A stretch of DNA of 64,000 nt. Source: Adiantum capillus-veneris (taxonomy: Eukaryota; Streptophyta; Polypodiopsida; Polypodiales; Pteridaceae). Numbering within the stretch: the first letter of the stretch is position 1; each line of letters starts with the position of its first letter. Location: positions 56,171,340-56,235,339 of the forward strand of contig CM043942.1 of the NCBI GenBank assembly GCA_014529385.2, given 5' to 3'. Positions 34,793-47,373 of the stretch are shown in pieces. The position numbers and the translations under genes are program-made. A model generated the notes under the pieces. That model was not told where the DNA came from. It saw nothing but the letters and a program-made list of their open reading frames with translations, and did no database searches.

Positions 34793-35801
34793 TAGGTGTG
34801 TGGTATGCAAGTATCGAGTGATGGTAGTGTGGACTTAGCGATTGCTCAGAGATCCATTGACACTCTTCCAAGGAATAGTTTTTGTATTTTACCAAATATC
34901 TTATGTACTGGTTTCCTCTGCGGGTAGTGGTCATGTCATGATCTAAAATTATGTTGGCAGTTAGAATTTCTTCATCGTCCTCAATGAAGGGGGGGTCAGT
35001 TGTGGTAGGGGTGTCGGGAATAGGTCCCTTGTGTGGTCTCAACAAACTGACATGGAAGGAGTTGTGTATTTTCCAATGTGAGGGAATGCCCAAGCGGAAC
35101 GCATTGTCATTTATTTCATGAAGAATTTTGAATGGGCCATAAAATCTAGGGGCCAATTTCACTTTAGGATGTTTTTCTACACTTTTTAAGCGTCGTTTTT
35201 CTATCCTAAGCCAAACGAGGTCGTTTTCTTTAAAAGGTGCAGGTCTTCGTTTCTTATTGGCTTGTTCGATGTATCGTTCTTGTGCTCGTTTAATGCAAGT
35301 TGTGGCTTCTTGTAAAATGTGTGTGTGATCTCTTGCTAAAGCGTCAGCCCCCAGGAACATCAGAGCTAACAGTGAAGACAGGGACAGGGAGTTTTTCCCA
35401 TAGACAATTTCAAAAGGTGCACGGTTTGTGGATGAGTGGGGTGTGTTATTGTAAGCAAATTGAAGCATAGGGAGGTGTTGGTCCCAGTTTGCAGTATTTT
35501 CAGTGGTATAAGATCGAAGAAGATCCATAATAGTACTGTTTGTGGCTTCTGTTTGACCATTACTTTCAGGGTGAAATGCAGATGTGAAATCCATTTTAGA
35601 GCCTAAGTTTTTGGCTAGGGCGACCCAAAAATGATTGCAAAAGCGTCCATCACGGTCGGAGAGAATGACCTTGGGGAAGCCATGGTATGGAAAGAATATG
35701 GTTTTGAGAAAAAGATTTGCAGCCTGTGGTGCAGACAATGTCTTTTTGCAGGGTACAAAGTATGCTTGTTTGCTAAAACGGTCAACTATGGTCCATATCA
35801 T
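34770..35801 (-). pseudogene. F integrase core and chromodomain
   Basis: An open stretch of 343 codons. Core motifs: IVDRFSKQAYFVPC, ILSDRDGRF with the second catalytic Asp, and SNGQTEATN with the catalytic Glu. The C-terminal part has the APRFYGPF barrel motif, IHNSFHVSLLRP, and a chromodomain (ILDHDM...YLVKYKNYSLEECQW). The chromodomain marks a chromovirus, a group known to use it for targeting chromatin. The N-terminal zinc finger is not included in this stretch. The element as a whole is broken. Confidence 0.9.
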
Positions 35802-36157
35802 ATCATTGTGTGAGGATGCCAGTGGGCCAACAACTACAAAGAAGGGTTGTGTGAAGTCGGGTAACTGCAGGATGGGGGCATGTGTAAGGAGATATTTGAG
35901 TGTGTCAAATGATTTTTGTTGTGTGGGACCCCAATTGAATGGTACTTTTTGATAGTAAAGTGGTCATCGGTGACGCAATGTGTGAGAAGTTTTTGACAAT
36001 TTTTTGATAAAAGCCTGCTAAACCTAGAAAGGATTTTATGTCATGCACGGATTTGGGGGTAGGCCATGTTTTAATAGTGTCAATCTTTTGAGGGTCAACA
36101 GATATTCCTTTTTCTGAGACTATGTGGCCTAAATAGTCAATGTGTGTTTGAAAGAAT
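35802..36157 (-). pseudogene. F pol remnant (RT connection region)
   Basis: Minus strand IFFQTHIDYLGHIVSEKGIS and SFLGLAGFYQK are the RT palm/connection motifs of Ty3/gypsy, followed by a short PFNWGPTQQKSFDTLK segment. It abuts element C at its right and integrase at its left. Fossil. Confidence 0.8.
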
Positions 36158-36648
36158 ATACACCATCGTGGTAGTCTCTCCGAGAGCTACGCGCCCATGC
36201 CACACATTCACATTTTCGAGCTATTCGCGATCGATCCTTCCTCGAGCTTGTTTTGTTTGTAAGTAGCACAAACAGTGTCTGTTTTTAACAATCAAGTGCT
36301 TTATGGAATGAGAAAGAGATTAGCTACACATAGATACTCATGAACTTAAGTTTCACCCACTTTTGGATTATGACCTGTTAGTCTATCGCGGTTGTATTCG
36401 AGATAACTAGGGTTCAAATCTGGTGAGATTAGACTTATAGGTAAGTATATCCTAGTGAGAGGATGGTGCCTACAAGGTTTGATGTGATTCCGAGTTCATT
36501 GGAAGTGTAAACGGTCTTGTGAGCGGTTAGGGATAGAGTGGGTTGCATTCTATGTGCACCTACGGGTTAGTCGTGTCATCGGATGATAAGTATGTTGTCT
36601 GTGTCGTGCTTGTGAGTATGAACAAGGGAGTAGTTAAGCCCTAAAACA
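36158..36648 (+). repeat. C 5' LTR (shorter copy)
   Basis: Matches the right part of 53468-54390 and ends CTAAAACA before the primer site. Confidence 0.85.
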
Positions 36649-36649
36649 T

Positions 36650-36668
36650 TGGCGCCACTGTCGGGGAC
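36650..36668 (+). promoter_or_regulatory. C primer binding site, tRNA-Asp type
   Basis: TGGCGCCACTGTCGGGGAC one base after the LTR end, as in Athila/Tat elements. Confidence 0.82.
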
Positions 36669-38301
36669 AAAAGACCTTAAGTAGGGAGAGCTACGTCACT
36701 TGTGTGATGGTTAGCTTACTTTAGTTTTGACTAGAGAGAGCTTTAACTTTTAGAACAAGATCCAGGATAGAGTATCCTGAGGTTTAGTGGATAGCCAGGA
36801 AGCCTGTGTCTTGCCGAGGGTCTGCGACTAGTTAGATTTAGTTAAGTAGGATAATGTGGAGTTATGGTTTTTGGTTTTGAGTGCTTGTTATACTTGTGTA
36901 GAAATAGAGTAGAAAAACGCTGTAAAAACGCAAGAAACAAACAAAAAGAAGCAACAATAAGGCTGTTTGCTTGCCTTGAAAGCAAAACCCACACCATATA
37001 CCCTTGAAGGGGGCGAAAAAAGTAGACATTGAAATTTATGGTCCAACACTTGAGAAAACATAAAAATTGCGACCAAAACCAACAAAAAAAACAGGTGATT
37101 GTTATAAGAAAACACTAAGTGAACCTAAAGAGGCCAAGAAGAGATATAACCATTAGCCTAGGGTAAACTGACTGTGTCAGGTGGTACGACTGATATTCAC
37201 AAGTTTAAGATGAAGTGTCATCAAATTTGCATCACTTCAAGTGCATTTGAGTTGTGAATTACCATAGAAGAGTGAAATTTGTTAAGTGATTGAGTCTAAG
37301 GTCAAAATAAGTCCAAACTTCATAAAACTTGGGGGATAAACTTATATGGGCACAGGGAACACAACTATGCAAAAACAGACAAAAATTAAATCCCCATTGC
37401 TCTCTACCTAGTCTATCGCGATAGACTGATGAAGGTGGTGATTGACTAACAACAAGGAAAAAACCTTTATACCACAGGTTTAACACATCAATACAAGGGT
37501 ACTCACAAAGATTGAGTGAAACTGAACACCATCTTGACCACAAAACTTCCAAACCGGTGTTTTAGAGTCTGAATTCAGAGACAAGGGCAAGAAGGCTTTG
37601 ACCAAATGTCTAAACAGTGTCAAAATTTGTCAATGCACTACACAAGGAGAGGCTGAACCAGCTGTGGAGAAAACTTGAGAAAAATGCTAAAAAGGGAGAA
37701 AATTGCCAGTCCATCGCGATAGACTAAGGAAACTGCTGCTAAGGACCATATCTTCCAAATTTCCCCTAGGGAGAGCTTTATCAGAGCCTATACAGCACAC
37801 ACACCAAATTTCAAGGCATTTAGACCACTGAAAGTCAATCTAAGGCCCAGATAGAGAATCAAGCTCTGACTAAAATACTAAAATGGGACCAAAACCCAAC
37901 CCAAGTGTCCAAACTTCATAAAACTTGAGGGATAGGCTATAGAGGGTAACTGGAACTCAAGGGTGAAGTCACAATTTTGAATTGACTTGTGCTGAGCAAA
38001 TTGTCAGTCTATCGCGATAGACTAAGAAAGTAGTGATTCAGACATATTTTGCAATTTGTGACTTTACTGCTAGGACATACTCTCCATATAGATCCCAGCC
38101 ATCATTTCATATTTGAAATTGGACCACCAGAAGGCTGACTAAGTGGTTGCTATACATATTTGAAAGATTTTTGGTAATTCGGGGAAAAACCCTTTTGAAC
38201 AGACTAACCATCCTTGTGTAGATCCCAGAAGGAGATCATCACAAAGCCGCACAAGAAGGAGTCCAAGTAAGATTTAAGTTTGCAACCCAACTTTCATTCT
38301 T
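36669..38301 (+). repeat. C leader with three ~298-bp diverged repeats and palindromes
   Basis: No gene. Three copies of an 18-bp palindrome, AGTCTATCGCGATAGACT, start at 37410, 37708 (one mismatch) and 38006, exactly 298 bases apart. The flanks are diverged copies of one unit: TCCAAACTTCATAAAACTTG lies 98-99 bases before the first and third palindromes, and an ACCAAATTTCAAGGCATTT block follows the second by about 90. Confidence 0.88.
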
Positions 38302-40600
38302 ATGTATTTAAGGTCGGGAGCCTTTGTTAAGTCGGGAGCTAAAAGTGTCAAAAGTCAAGTAAGCACCACGTCCACCGAAGAGAGTGTAACTCAGACGAAA
38401 CTAGACCCATTAGCACCGATCATTGAAGAGGGTAGTGATACTGACACTTCGTCAGAAAAGTCCTTCTTCATGATGAGTCAACAGCCAGGAGGTTTCAACG
38501 GTGAAGGACCAATGCCAGGGGGAGCACCTCCCTACATCCTTTAAACAAAACCAAGTTCACTATAATCTTCTTGGAAGGAACTAACTCGAGGGGAGCCTTA
38601 GTTTATTTTGACTATCGGGGATGCAAGTGTATTTGTATTGAAGAAAGACCAGCTCAGAGACTAGAGATAATTCGAGTCTATGATGATGGAGACAGATTCC
38701 GAGACGAAAAGGGGAACCACTATCTGATAGTGAGTAACCCTGAGGATTACAACAGATATGGGGATAATGTGGCAAAAGGGAAAATGGTTTCAGAAACCCA
38801 AGAACCGCCTCCTAACATTGATCGACCTGGAGCACTTTTTATGTATGATAAGAAAACAACCAGGGTCCCAACCTATAATGAGAATGTAGGGATTTACAAG
38901 CATGAAAGCGAGGGAATAGTCTCTTACTTTCGATGCAAGGAACCCTACCCAAACGAATTAAGCATGAGGGCTAAGGGATTTACAAGAACCACCACTCTAT
39001 GCACAGTATCAAGGAGAGAGTAAGCCAAAGACTCAGGGGTCAACTGAACCTGGAAGAACACCCCTAGAACGAGTTCGGAAGGATGAACCATCTCTCGCGA
39101 GAACTGTTAGAAATTATGGCTTAGGAGCACCATTGCGAGAGGAACCTGGCCACTACAGAAGACCAGAGGAGGTATATCGACTAGGACGGGGAGTTCCCAT
39201 GATGAGATTTGTAGACCATCGTAGAATTAGACCTTCTCAAGTGCAAAAATGGGTAAACAAGAAATATACGGGAAGCACGGATCCGAGAGATCATGTAGCA
39301 GCCTTTGTGCGTGTAATTAGAGCTGAAGAGGTGTTAGACTTTCCTACCCAATTTGTTGGATTCGGTTTAACCTTAGAGGATGATGCTGCTACATGGTTTG
39401 ACTCAGTGGAGCGAAGAGACTTTGAGTCTATGGAGGAAGTGTTTGACGAGTTTATCAAGGAATTCTCACGAAGGGGAATAGCTCATAATACAGTCTCACA
39501 AATTCATAAATTCAAACAGAAAGATGGAGAGTCTGTGCGAAAGGCAGCCCTCCAATTAAAAAGATATGTTAAGTTCTGCCCCGTGGAAGAACTACCAACT
39601 CAGTCCAAACTTATGCTTATATTTATCCGAGGACTAAGGAATGCAGATCTTCAGAAGGACTTACATATGAAAAGGAGCACGACGTTGAATGATTTAACCA
39701 AGGAAGCTCTATACCTTGTGGACAATTGTGCGGTCTACAAAGAGGGTGAGTTCAAGGATCTTGACGATGATTCTTCCTCGCAACAAAGCGGAAGCAAGTC
39801 TGCTAAGACAACACCGAAAGGAGAAGTAGCGGTAAGCCAAGAGCAGCTTGTAGAGGAAGTGCTTAAAAAGATTAACTTGTATTCCAAACCACAAGCTAAA
39901 CAACCAAAATGGTGTGCGATTGAACAAAAATGGACAAACCATGGGACGGAGGAGTGTTATTATAACAAGGGATATGTGAGAGAATGACCATATGCTCCGC
40001 AAGCTCAGGCGACATCCCCTCAAGTCCCACCGAGGCCTAGATATCAAACAGGCAACCTACCAGGACCTGTAGGTGTAGAAAGACCACAACCAGTGTTGGG
40101 ACAACAACCACCCCTACCAGGATTACGACCAGTCGGCATAAGATACACACCCACAGTAACTGAGTCGGATGAGAAGGCTTTGGTACCTATGCATGCATAC
40201 TACGACGAGCCCAATGGATATGCGGCGAACTCTGTCTATTATCCACAGGAAGAACCCTCTACACCAGAACCATGGAGCATGATAGGAAATACACGACCAC
40301 CAACTGCTGCACAGGCAGCGGGGGAAGGAAGATATAGCTTGGATGAAAGAACACTGTTGTTCATAGCCAACGGAGGCATGAGCGGGCAAAGAATTGCACA
40401 CCAACAAGAGGAGCTCCAGGAGCACCTCAACAGCCTAAAGGACCATGCTACAAGTGTGGTGGAGACCATTGGCTGAGGGCCTGCCCTCATGAATAAATCA
40501 TTAGGGTCAACGCATATTGCACCGAGTGTGGAATTACTCACTTGATCCCTGATTGCCCTAAAAACCCGAGCAAAGGAGCAAAAACTACCTTGAATATGCT
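38302..40600 (+). pseudogene. C gag with two zinc knuckles (broken)
   Basis: It starts near MYLRSGAFVKSG (38302). The retrotransposon gag domain covers about 39230-39730 (WVNKKYTGSTDPRDHVAAF, AATWFDSVE, FIKEFSRRGI, LKRYVKFC-like helices). A Pro-rich segment follows. Two knuckles then lie at about 40450-40560, CYKCGGDHWLRAC and CTECGITHLIPDC, both C-x2-C-x3-H-x4-C. Gag would form the particle and bind element RNA. Fossil with a few breaks. Confidence 0.82.
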
Positions 40601-42640
40601 GGGAGCGCTGCCTTCCAGTGGAGGGTCAGAAAACGAAACTCCGATTCCTGTTAAGGTCTTGACGAGAGCCCAAGCAAGGGGAAATGACAATCAGCCCAAG
40701 AGTAATGATGAAAATCAGGAAGAAATCAAGACTGACAAGTCTAGCATCATTCGTGATAATCCTTGGAAAGAACGAAGAGCGAAAATGAAAGCTAGACGTG
40801 AGCGAAAACAAAAAGATGTAGAAGCTAAGCTAATGATAGCTCGAGAGCAACTTAAACAGCAAAGAGAGTCCAACTCTCTAAAATCAACGGAGGGACCAAG
40901 AAGTGCAAGCTCAGGAGGGTCGGTATTGGTAGATAAGATCAATGAACCCTTAGATGCAATCTTGCAAGCATATGAAGCAAGATTGAAGAACAGACAGACT
41001 CTAGAGCAAAGGTGGATGACATATCCATATCCAGAGATAGAAAAACAGAACTAGGGATGTACAAACAGCTGATTGAAACTGCACAAGCTTTATTGGAGCC
41101 TCCACCTATGGAAGTGGGGGATAGAGTAATCAAACCACCAAACAATGAAACACCTCACAAATTGAACAAAGGATACCCGACAAGATAGAAAACGTTAAAT
41201 CCTTGTCGGATGTAGAGGATGCAAGAGACGTGCCTAATAGCACTGATGAATCACTGAAAGATTTTCCACCATATACCCCTATTGTGGAAGAAAATTGGCC
41301 TGAAGAGCTATGGGAAACGGTGAGAAAAGCTCAAAAAAATATGAGACAAAAACAGTCAAATCGGCACCTTTCTCGAAGTTGAACTTGAATAAGCCTCCAT
41401 GGGATTTAGACGTTAAATCATTTCAAGGGGATAATGGTTCAGTTGCATCCGAAGATAGCAGACCAGCATCACTCAGAACTTTGCCATCATATATGGGGGA
41501 CTATGAGGCAAGGTCAAAATTCGAAGAGTACCTTCTCAAAGAATAGGCGGGTCATGAAGCAACTCAAAATGGTGCAGGACTGGGGGTATGATTATTTGTA
41601 TCTAAGACATGCTGAAACTACTACACGAGTAAACATGAAAAATCATAACTACCATGATGTCACGAGAACCCCTGTGGAAGAATTTGACTCAGCCACCATT
41701 AGTGGATCAGAAGTCCCAGCGTGGCTCTGTAAGAAAAAGGAGATATGGATGTGCGGGGCATCCCAATGTAGTGAATTTGACCACAATGAAAAGACACTAG
41801 AGAGGGTCTTGGAAGACGATGCATATATACGAGAACCTTTTCCTGAAGAGAAGCTCGAACCCCTAGAATGGTCTCAAATTTTGGCTACATTGGATGTATG
41901 CGTCAATGAAGTCACTCCCACCAAAATTTGTGATGAGAATGGCTACGATATCATACCATACTACATGTTGAGAAAAATTGTGGAGGAGGACGAGAACGAT
42001 GGAGATACTGAGAATATGAGGATCAATAAAACAGAAACGAAACTTGAGATTAAGATAGTGGGCTATGTGGACATCCCCACTAAAGAAATCAATCAGGAGG
42101 GAGAAGAATTTTATGATTCTTCTGATCAAAGTGAAAACAAGGATAACGCGGATGACGAGAAGTCGAAAAATACGGAGGGAGACGACAATCAAGATCAAGA
42201 CAATAACGTCTTCTACAATTTTCCAAACCAAAGTGAGAGACGCCAAAAAAGATACAAGAGTAAACGACACCATATCGGTCTACCAACCATGCTGAGACCC
42301 ATGCCGGAGTTTAGGGGTAAGACACATTTCCTTATGAACATTCATGTTGTTGATTGTGCTAAGGATAAAGTGTCAGGAAGATTTCTTAAGGTTGTTGAAG
42401 ACTCAAGATTTAAGTCCAGAGTGTTGAAACCTAAGATAACCAGCAAAGCAAAAAAAAGAGTTGCATCAGAAAAACTAAATGTCTCTGGTGGTCCAATTAT
42501 GACGAAAATTGAACAGAAAACGAGATACAATGAGTTGAAACAAAAAATTAAAAATGTATGGACAACTGAAATGGAAAGTAGCGATGGAACGAACGCTAGT
42601 GATGGGAGTAAAAAGATAGATGTACCTCCTCACTATTGTA
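40601..42640 (+). pseudogene. C gag-pol linker, highly charged
   Basis: Charged, partly helical sequence between gag and RT: a Lys/Arg-Glu-rich helix near 40770-40860, acidic segments near 41980-42200, and no retropepsin D-T/S-G motif that I can find. In most Ty3/gypsy elements the protease would be here. No domain recognised. Confidence 0.55.
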
Positions 42641-44259
42641 AGTACACCATTCAGGAAAGAAGATTGGTGGTTCAGCAACCAATGAGGGAGCCTAAATCAA
42701 ACGAGTCCTATGATGGGCCAGAGAACACCAAGAAAATAGACTTAGCAGAGCCAGGAGAAAGTCCTCGACCTGCTTACATTGCCACAGATCTAGGTCGGGA
42801 AGAAGAGGACTTACTGATCAAAACACTTAAGGAGTTTCGAGATGTATTTGCATGGTCGTACAAAGATTTAAAGGGGGTGGATCCTAACATTTGTGAACAT
42901 TCAATCCCTCTGAAGTCTGATGCAAAGCCAAGCAAACAACGTCCATACACGTATAATGAGACATTCGCCAAAAGGATAAAAGAAGAGATAGACAAACTTA
43001 TGGAGGCTGAATTTATTTATGAGATAGAGCACACGGACTGGGTGTCCCCGATAGTGGTGGTACCCAAGAAAAACAGGCAATTACGAGTGTGTGTAAATCT
43101 CAAGAAGGTAAACGCAGCAACAATAAGGGACAACTACCCTCTTCCTATCACTGAACACGTCCTAGAACGAGTAGCAAGCAAGCAAGCCTATAGCTTTATG
43201 GACGGATTCTCTGGTTATAAGCAATTGGGGGTCAAACTAGAAGATCAATACAAAACAGCGTTTGCAACAGAATGGGGCATATATGCGTTTAGAGTAATGC
43301 CATTTGGCTTGACCAATGCTCCAGCCACATTTCAGAGATTAATGACACATGCTTTTAAAGAATACTTGCGAATATTCTTGGATATTTACATGGACGACTT
43401 GTGTGTCTACTCTCTATTGAGAGAAGACCATATAGATCATCTTAGAAAGGTATTTGAAAAGTACAGAACGTATAGGATTTGCCTCAACCCAGAAAAATGT
43501 GTATTCATGGTACGACAAGGTAAAATCTTAGGCCACATAGTGTCGGCTAATGGAGTTACCACTGATGAAGACAAGGTAAAGGTGATCATAGAATTGCCAA
43601 GACCAAATACTGTACGACAGGTACAATCATTTATGGGACATTGTGGATACTACCGACGTTTTATCTACATGTACGCTGTAATAGCAAAACCCTTGTATAG
43701 TCTAATCGCGCTCTTCAATTGTACCAATGAATGTGAGGAGTCATTCCAGAAACTAAAAGATGCACTGGTATCTGCACCAATTCTAAAAGCACCAGATTGG
43801 TCAAAGATCTTCCATGTACATGTAGATGCTTCGGCATTTGCAATAGGCTGTATATTAGCACAACCAGGGGAGGGTAAGACGGATTTTCCAATCAGTTATG
43901 CTAGTAGACAACTCAACAGTGCAGAAAAGAATTATACTACCACTGAAAGAGAAGGATTGGGTATGATATATGCGGTAAAGAAATTTCGGCATTACTTGCT
44001 CGCGAACAAATTCACATTCTTTGTGGATCATCAGGCACTCTTGTACTTAGTAAACAAACCTTGTAACACGGGACGAATTGTAAGATGGTTCATTGTGTTG
44101 CTGGAGTTTGATTTTACGGTAGTAGTTAAGAAAGGAAAAACTCATCAAAGAGCAGACCACCTTTCTCGATTACTACATGGCGAAAAAGCTACTGGGGTAG
44201 ATGATGATCTCCCAGACGCATACCTGTTTAATATAGAGATGGTACCGAAATGGTCATAG
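42641..44259 (+). pseudogene. C reverse transcriptase and RNase H
   Basis: Part of a 941-codon open stretch. RT motifs: FRDVFAWSYKDLKGVDP (the Tat/Athila-type entry motif), [54 protein letters not shown] and the catalytic box IYMDDLCVYS. RNase H motifs: VHVDASAFAIGCILAQ, ISYASRQLN, YTTTEREGLGMIYAVKKFRHY, TFFVDHQALLYL, and THQRADHLSRL near the end. Together these copy element RNA to DNA inside the particle. It belongs to the Tat/Athila side of Ty3/gypsy by motif reading; no archaeal-type second RNase H was seen. Confidence 0.9.
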
Positions 44260-44271
44260 CAAATTATTCCA

Positions 44272-45018
44272 TTGCTGACATATGAAATCAATCTTGATGA
44301 CAAACACACGGTGCAAGACATTAGACAAGCACGAAATTACACAATGCTTGCGGGAAGAATGTACCATCATGGAAACGATGGGATTCTAAGGTTGTGTATA
44401 AGCCCAGAGGAGTACGAAGCGTATCTAGAGGAGGCCCAAAGACAAACAAGGGGATTCCATAGAGTAAATCAAATGATGTATGAACAACTAAGAAGACTTG
44501 GTGTGTATTGGCCAGGAATGACAGGCGATGTAGCTAAGTACATCAAGAAATGCGACTTTTGCACATCCAATACTACTGTGGATTATACCACATTATACCA
44601 AGTGACAGTAGCACCCGCATGGAGTCATGCTATTGTGGAATATTTGACTAATAAGGAGCTACCAAGAGATTGGTCTAAAGCCAGACAAAAGGCTTTACAA
44701 ATCGAAGCGAATAGGTATGCCCTCATTAGTGACCAATTGTATAAAAGAGGAACTGATGACCAACTGAGGTTAGTTCCTCATGAGAATGACTACTTTCCAT
44801 TATTGGAACAAGCTCATGCAGGCATAGCAGGAGGTCATTTTTCAGCAGAGAGAACCGTAAAAATCATTATGGTTGCAGGTATATGGTGGCCGACCATGAT
44901 TCAAGATGCAGCAGAATTCGTGAAAAGGTGTGATGAATGTCAACGCACTAAGGTACCAGTTAAAAGAGACGAAATGGCTTTAAGGCCAATGATGAGTGCT
45001 CGAGCATTCGCTAAATGA
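44272..45018 (+). pseudogene. C duplicated zinc-finger module before integrase
   Basis: Two related modules of about 80 residues. The first (about 44335-44570) has ARNYTMLAGRMYHHG, LRLC, RLGVYWPGMTGDVAKYI and CDFC. The second (about 44707-44943) has ANRYALISDQLYKRG, LRLV, HAGIAGGHFSAERT, GIWWPTMIQDAAEFV and CDEC. Each matches the H-H-C-C integrase N-terminal region of Ty3/gypsy; normally there is one. The stretch between holds an AWSHAIVEYLTNKELP segment that in Tat-like elements precedes the single finger. Confidence 0.8.
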
Positions 45019-45021
45019 GGA

Positions 45022-45900
45022 TTGGACTTTGTTGGTCCTATCACTCCAGCAGCGTATCGTTCACAAGCACAATATATCATAGTGGCCATGGATTACATGA
45101 CCAAATGGGTGGAAGCAAAAGCCACAATGAAAGCAGACGCTAGAACCACGGCACAATTCTTATATGAATATGTGTTTACACGTTATGGCCTTCCAATCGA
45201 GCTGGTGAGTGATAGAGGGACACACTTTGTAAATGAAGTTATCCAACATCTCTTAAATGAGTTTATGGTAATTCATCGCAAATCTGCACCCTATCATCCA
45301 CAAGCCAATGGCCAAGCGGAAGCAACCAACAAAATATTGTGCACAGTTCTTACGAAACTGGTTAGTGAAACAAGAACAGATTGGGATCAGATGCTCTATT
45401 CGGCATTGTGGGCTTATCGAGTTGCATATAAAACAACACTCAATGCTACACCATTTAATATGGTATATGGGTTAAATGCAGTATTGCCTATTGACTTTTT
45501 GATCCACACACTAAGGGTAGCCACACAATTGGACTGGACGGGGCATGAACTTTCAGAACGGTTAGAGGACCTTGAAAAATTAGATGAGTTATGACTCAAT
45601 GTTGTAGCAGCCATATATGCAAAAAAAAAGACAACAGAAAGAGTTTTTTGACAAACATGTCAATAATAAGGACTTTAAAATGGGCGACTATGTCTTAGTA
45701 TACACCCTTAAACAGCATGCCAAAAAGCTAAAGAAAAGGGGAATGGGGCCTTATTTGATCCAAGAAATATCGTCCAGTGGAGCAGTAAAACTGTCGACTC
45801 TAGATGGAAAAGAAATGCCGAACTGGATTAGTGGGTGTCGTTTAAAAAAATATCATCTACCTTTAACACCGAAATGTTGTTTCAATTGCATTATGGAAAA
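45022..45900 (+). pseudogene. C integrase catalytic core and C-terminal domain
   Basis: Core DFVGPITPAA, AMDYMTKWVEAKA (first Asp), LVSDRGTHFVNEV (second Asp), NGQAEATNK (Glu); then ALWAYRVAYKTTLNATPFN and MVYGLNAVL. The C-terminal part (45617-45870) has a basic segment and GPYLIQEI, the small barrel. No chromodomain. It would insert element DNA into the genome. The element as a whole is broken. Confidence 0.88.
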
Positions 45901-45989
45901 GCCTATAGACAGGAACAGCAAAGAATTCAGGACCAGGCACAACAAGAAGCCAAGGAACGGATTGCTAAACGAAAGCAGTTTCTCAGGAC

Positions 45990-46900
45990 AATAAACGTGG
46001 TCACCCCAATCATGACTGACGAATATCCTCTTTCGACATCCCAAACAAACGAAGCGGATATACAAAGCGAAGAATTAGCAAATACCATGACAGACTTTAG
46101 GGCTCAGGACGATAGCATCATTGACGACTTGGAAGATACGTGGTGTAGTCCTTACATAAAAGCTTATGCAGGCACAAAACAAGTTGAAATCTATGCATTG
46201 CTTGACACTGCAGCAAAAATGAGTGTCATCAGCTTTGAGCTCTTTCAGAAACTTGGACCAATGAGGACGATCCCAGAGACACACCGGTTGAAAGTAGCAT
46301 CGGGTGATGAGGTGACCACGTTGTGGTCTATTATAATACCAATCATAGTGCAGGCACACCAGTACACTACAAAATTCCATGTACTGCCACCAAGTAAATC
46401 AGCAACGCCGTGTATCTTAGCAGTGTCATGGATGAAAGCTAACAGGGTATTCATTGATTTGGATACTAATGAAGCACTGTTCCGAAATGACAACTTTTCA
46501 GAACCCTTCTTATCATATAACCAATACATGTCAAGGAGGAAACAGAAGTCAATACAACCACAAGGATATGCCCAACAACAAACAGAGTTTACAAGTCCAG
46601 CAACGTCTTATCAAAAATCAACAACCATGCAGGGAATCAGGCAAGTTTGGGTACGGCGTACAGATCTGGCCGAGGCACAATTACATCAAAAGAGGAAATA
46701 CAAAGTTTGGATAAGGCAAGACAGCCTAATTCCTATAAAAAAGGGGGCAGAAAAACAGACAAAACACCAAAAGCCAGCAAAACTTCAAAGAACCACAGTC
46801 AAAATCGGTCGATTACGCAACGGACTATATTGGTATGGCGGCCAAAATTGCCAATTCAAAACAGGCCAACAACACAAGAAGGGAGGCCAAAGATGACCAT
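45990..46900 (+). pseudogene. C aspartic protease behind integrase, with W-motif tail
   Basis: A segment VEIYALLDTAAKMSVISFEL gives a retropepsin-like active-site loop. It is followed by a beta-rich core (LKVASGDEVTTLWS, FHVLPP) and a CILAVSWMKANRVF block corresponding to ILGISWMRTYKAV in D. A basic tail has QVWVRR and KVWIRQDS, shared with D. I found no protease upstream of RT, so this is the candidate processing enzyme of the element. Placement after integrase is unusual for Ty3/gypsy. Confidence 0.72.
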
Positions 46901-47373
46901 CGAGCAGTTATCTACAACTGTCAATGTCAAGCCACATCATGCAAACAGCACGAGGAAACAAACAGAATCAACAACAAAAACTACAAGGATCTATAAGACC
47001 CAAGTCATCAAAGGAGAAAGAAAAAATGTTCCACTAGAAAATGTAACAAAATATACGACAATATCGACTTCAAAGGATCCACATACGCCAATTCAAAACC
47101 AGTGGAAAACAATCAAACAAAGAGCGGCAGATTTACAACTACTCCTTGCAAAGAAAATCTGCCAGCCAACTCAAGCTACCACAGGAAACCTCAACGACAA
47201 ATGCCAATAAGCGAATCGCTTATACCTTCCTCTTACACCGCATAAATTCTTTCTACATGCATTGACTGCACATGCATATAGGGCTATATTACAAGGCCTG
47301 CATTAGCACGAGTTCACACCCATGCACAGCATATACCCTTGACGATACCCTGTCGTCCGGGAGGACTACAACT

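Noticed and set aside
42341-42600. A protease hidden in the gag-RT linker of C
   Set aside because: I searched the linker for D-T/S-G with flanking hydrophobic strands and saw none; the domain behind integrase is the better candidate.
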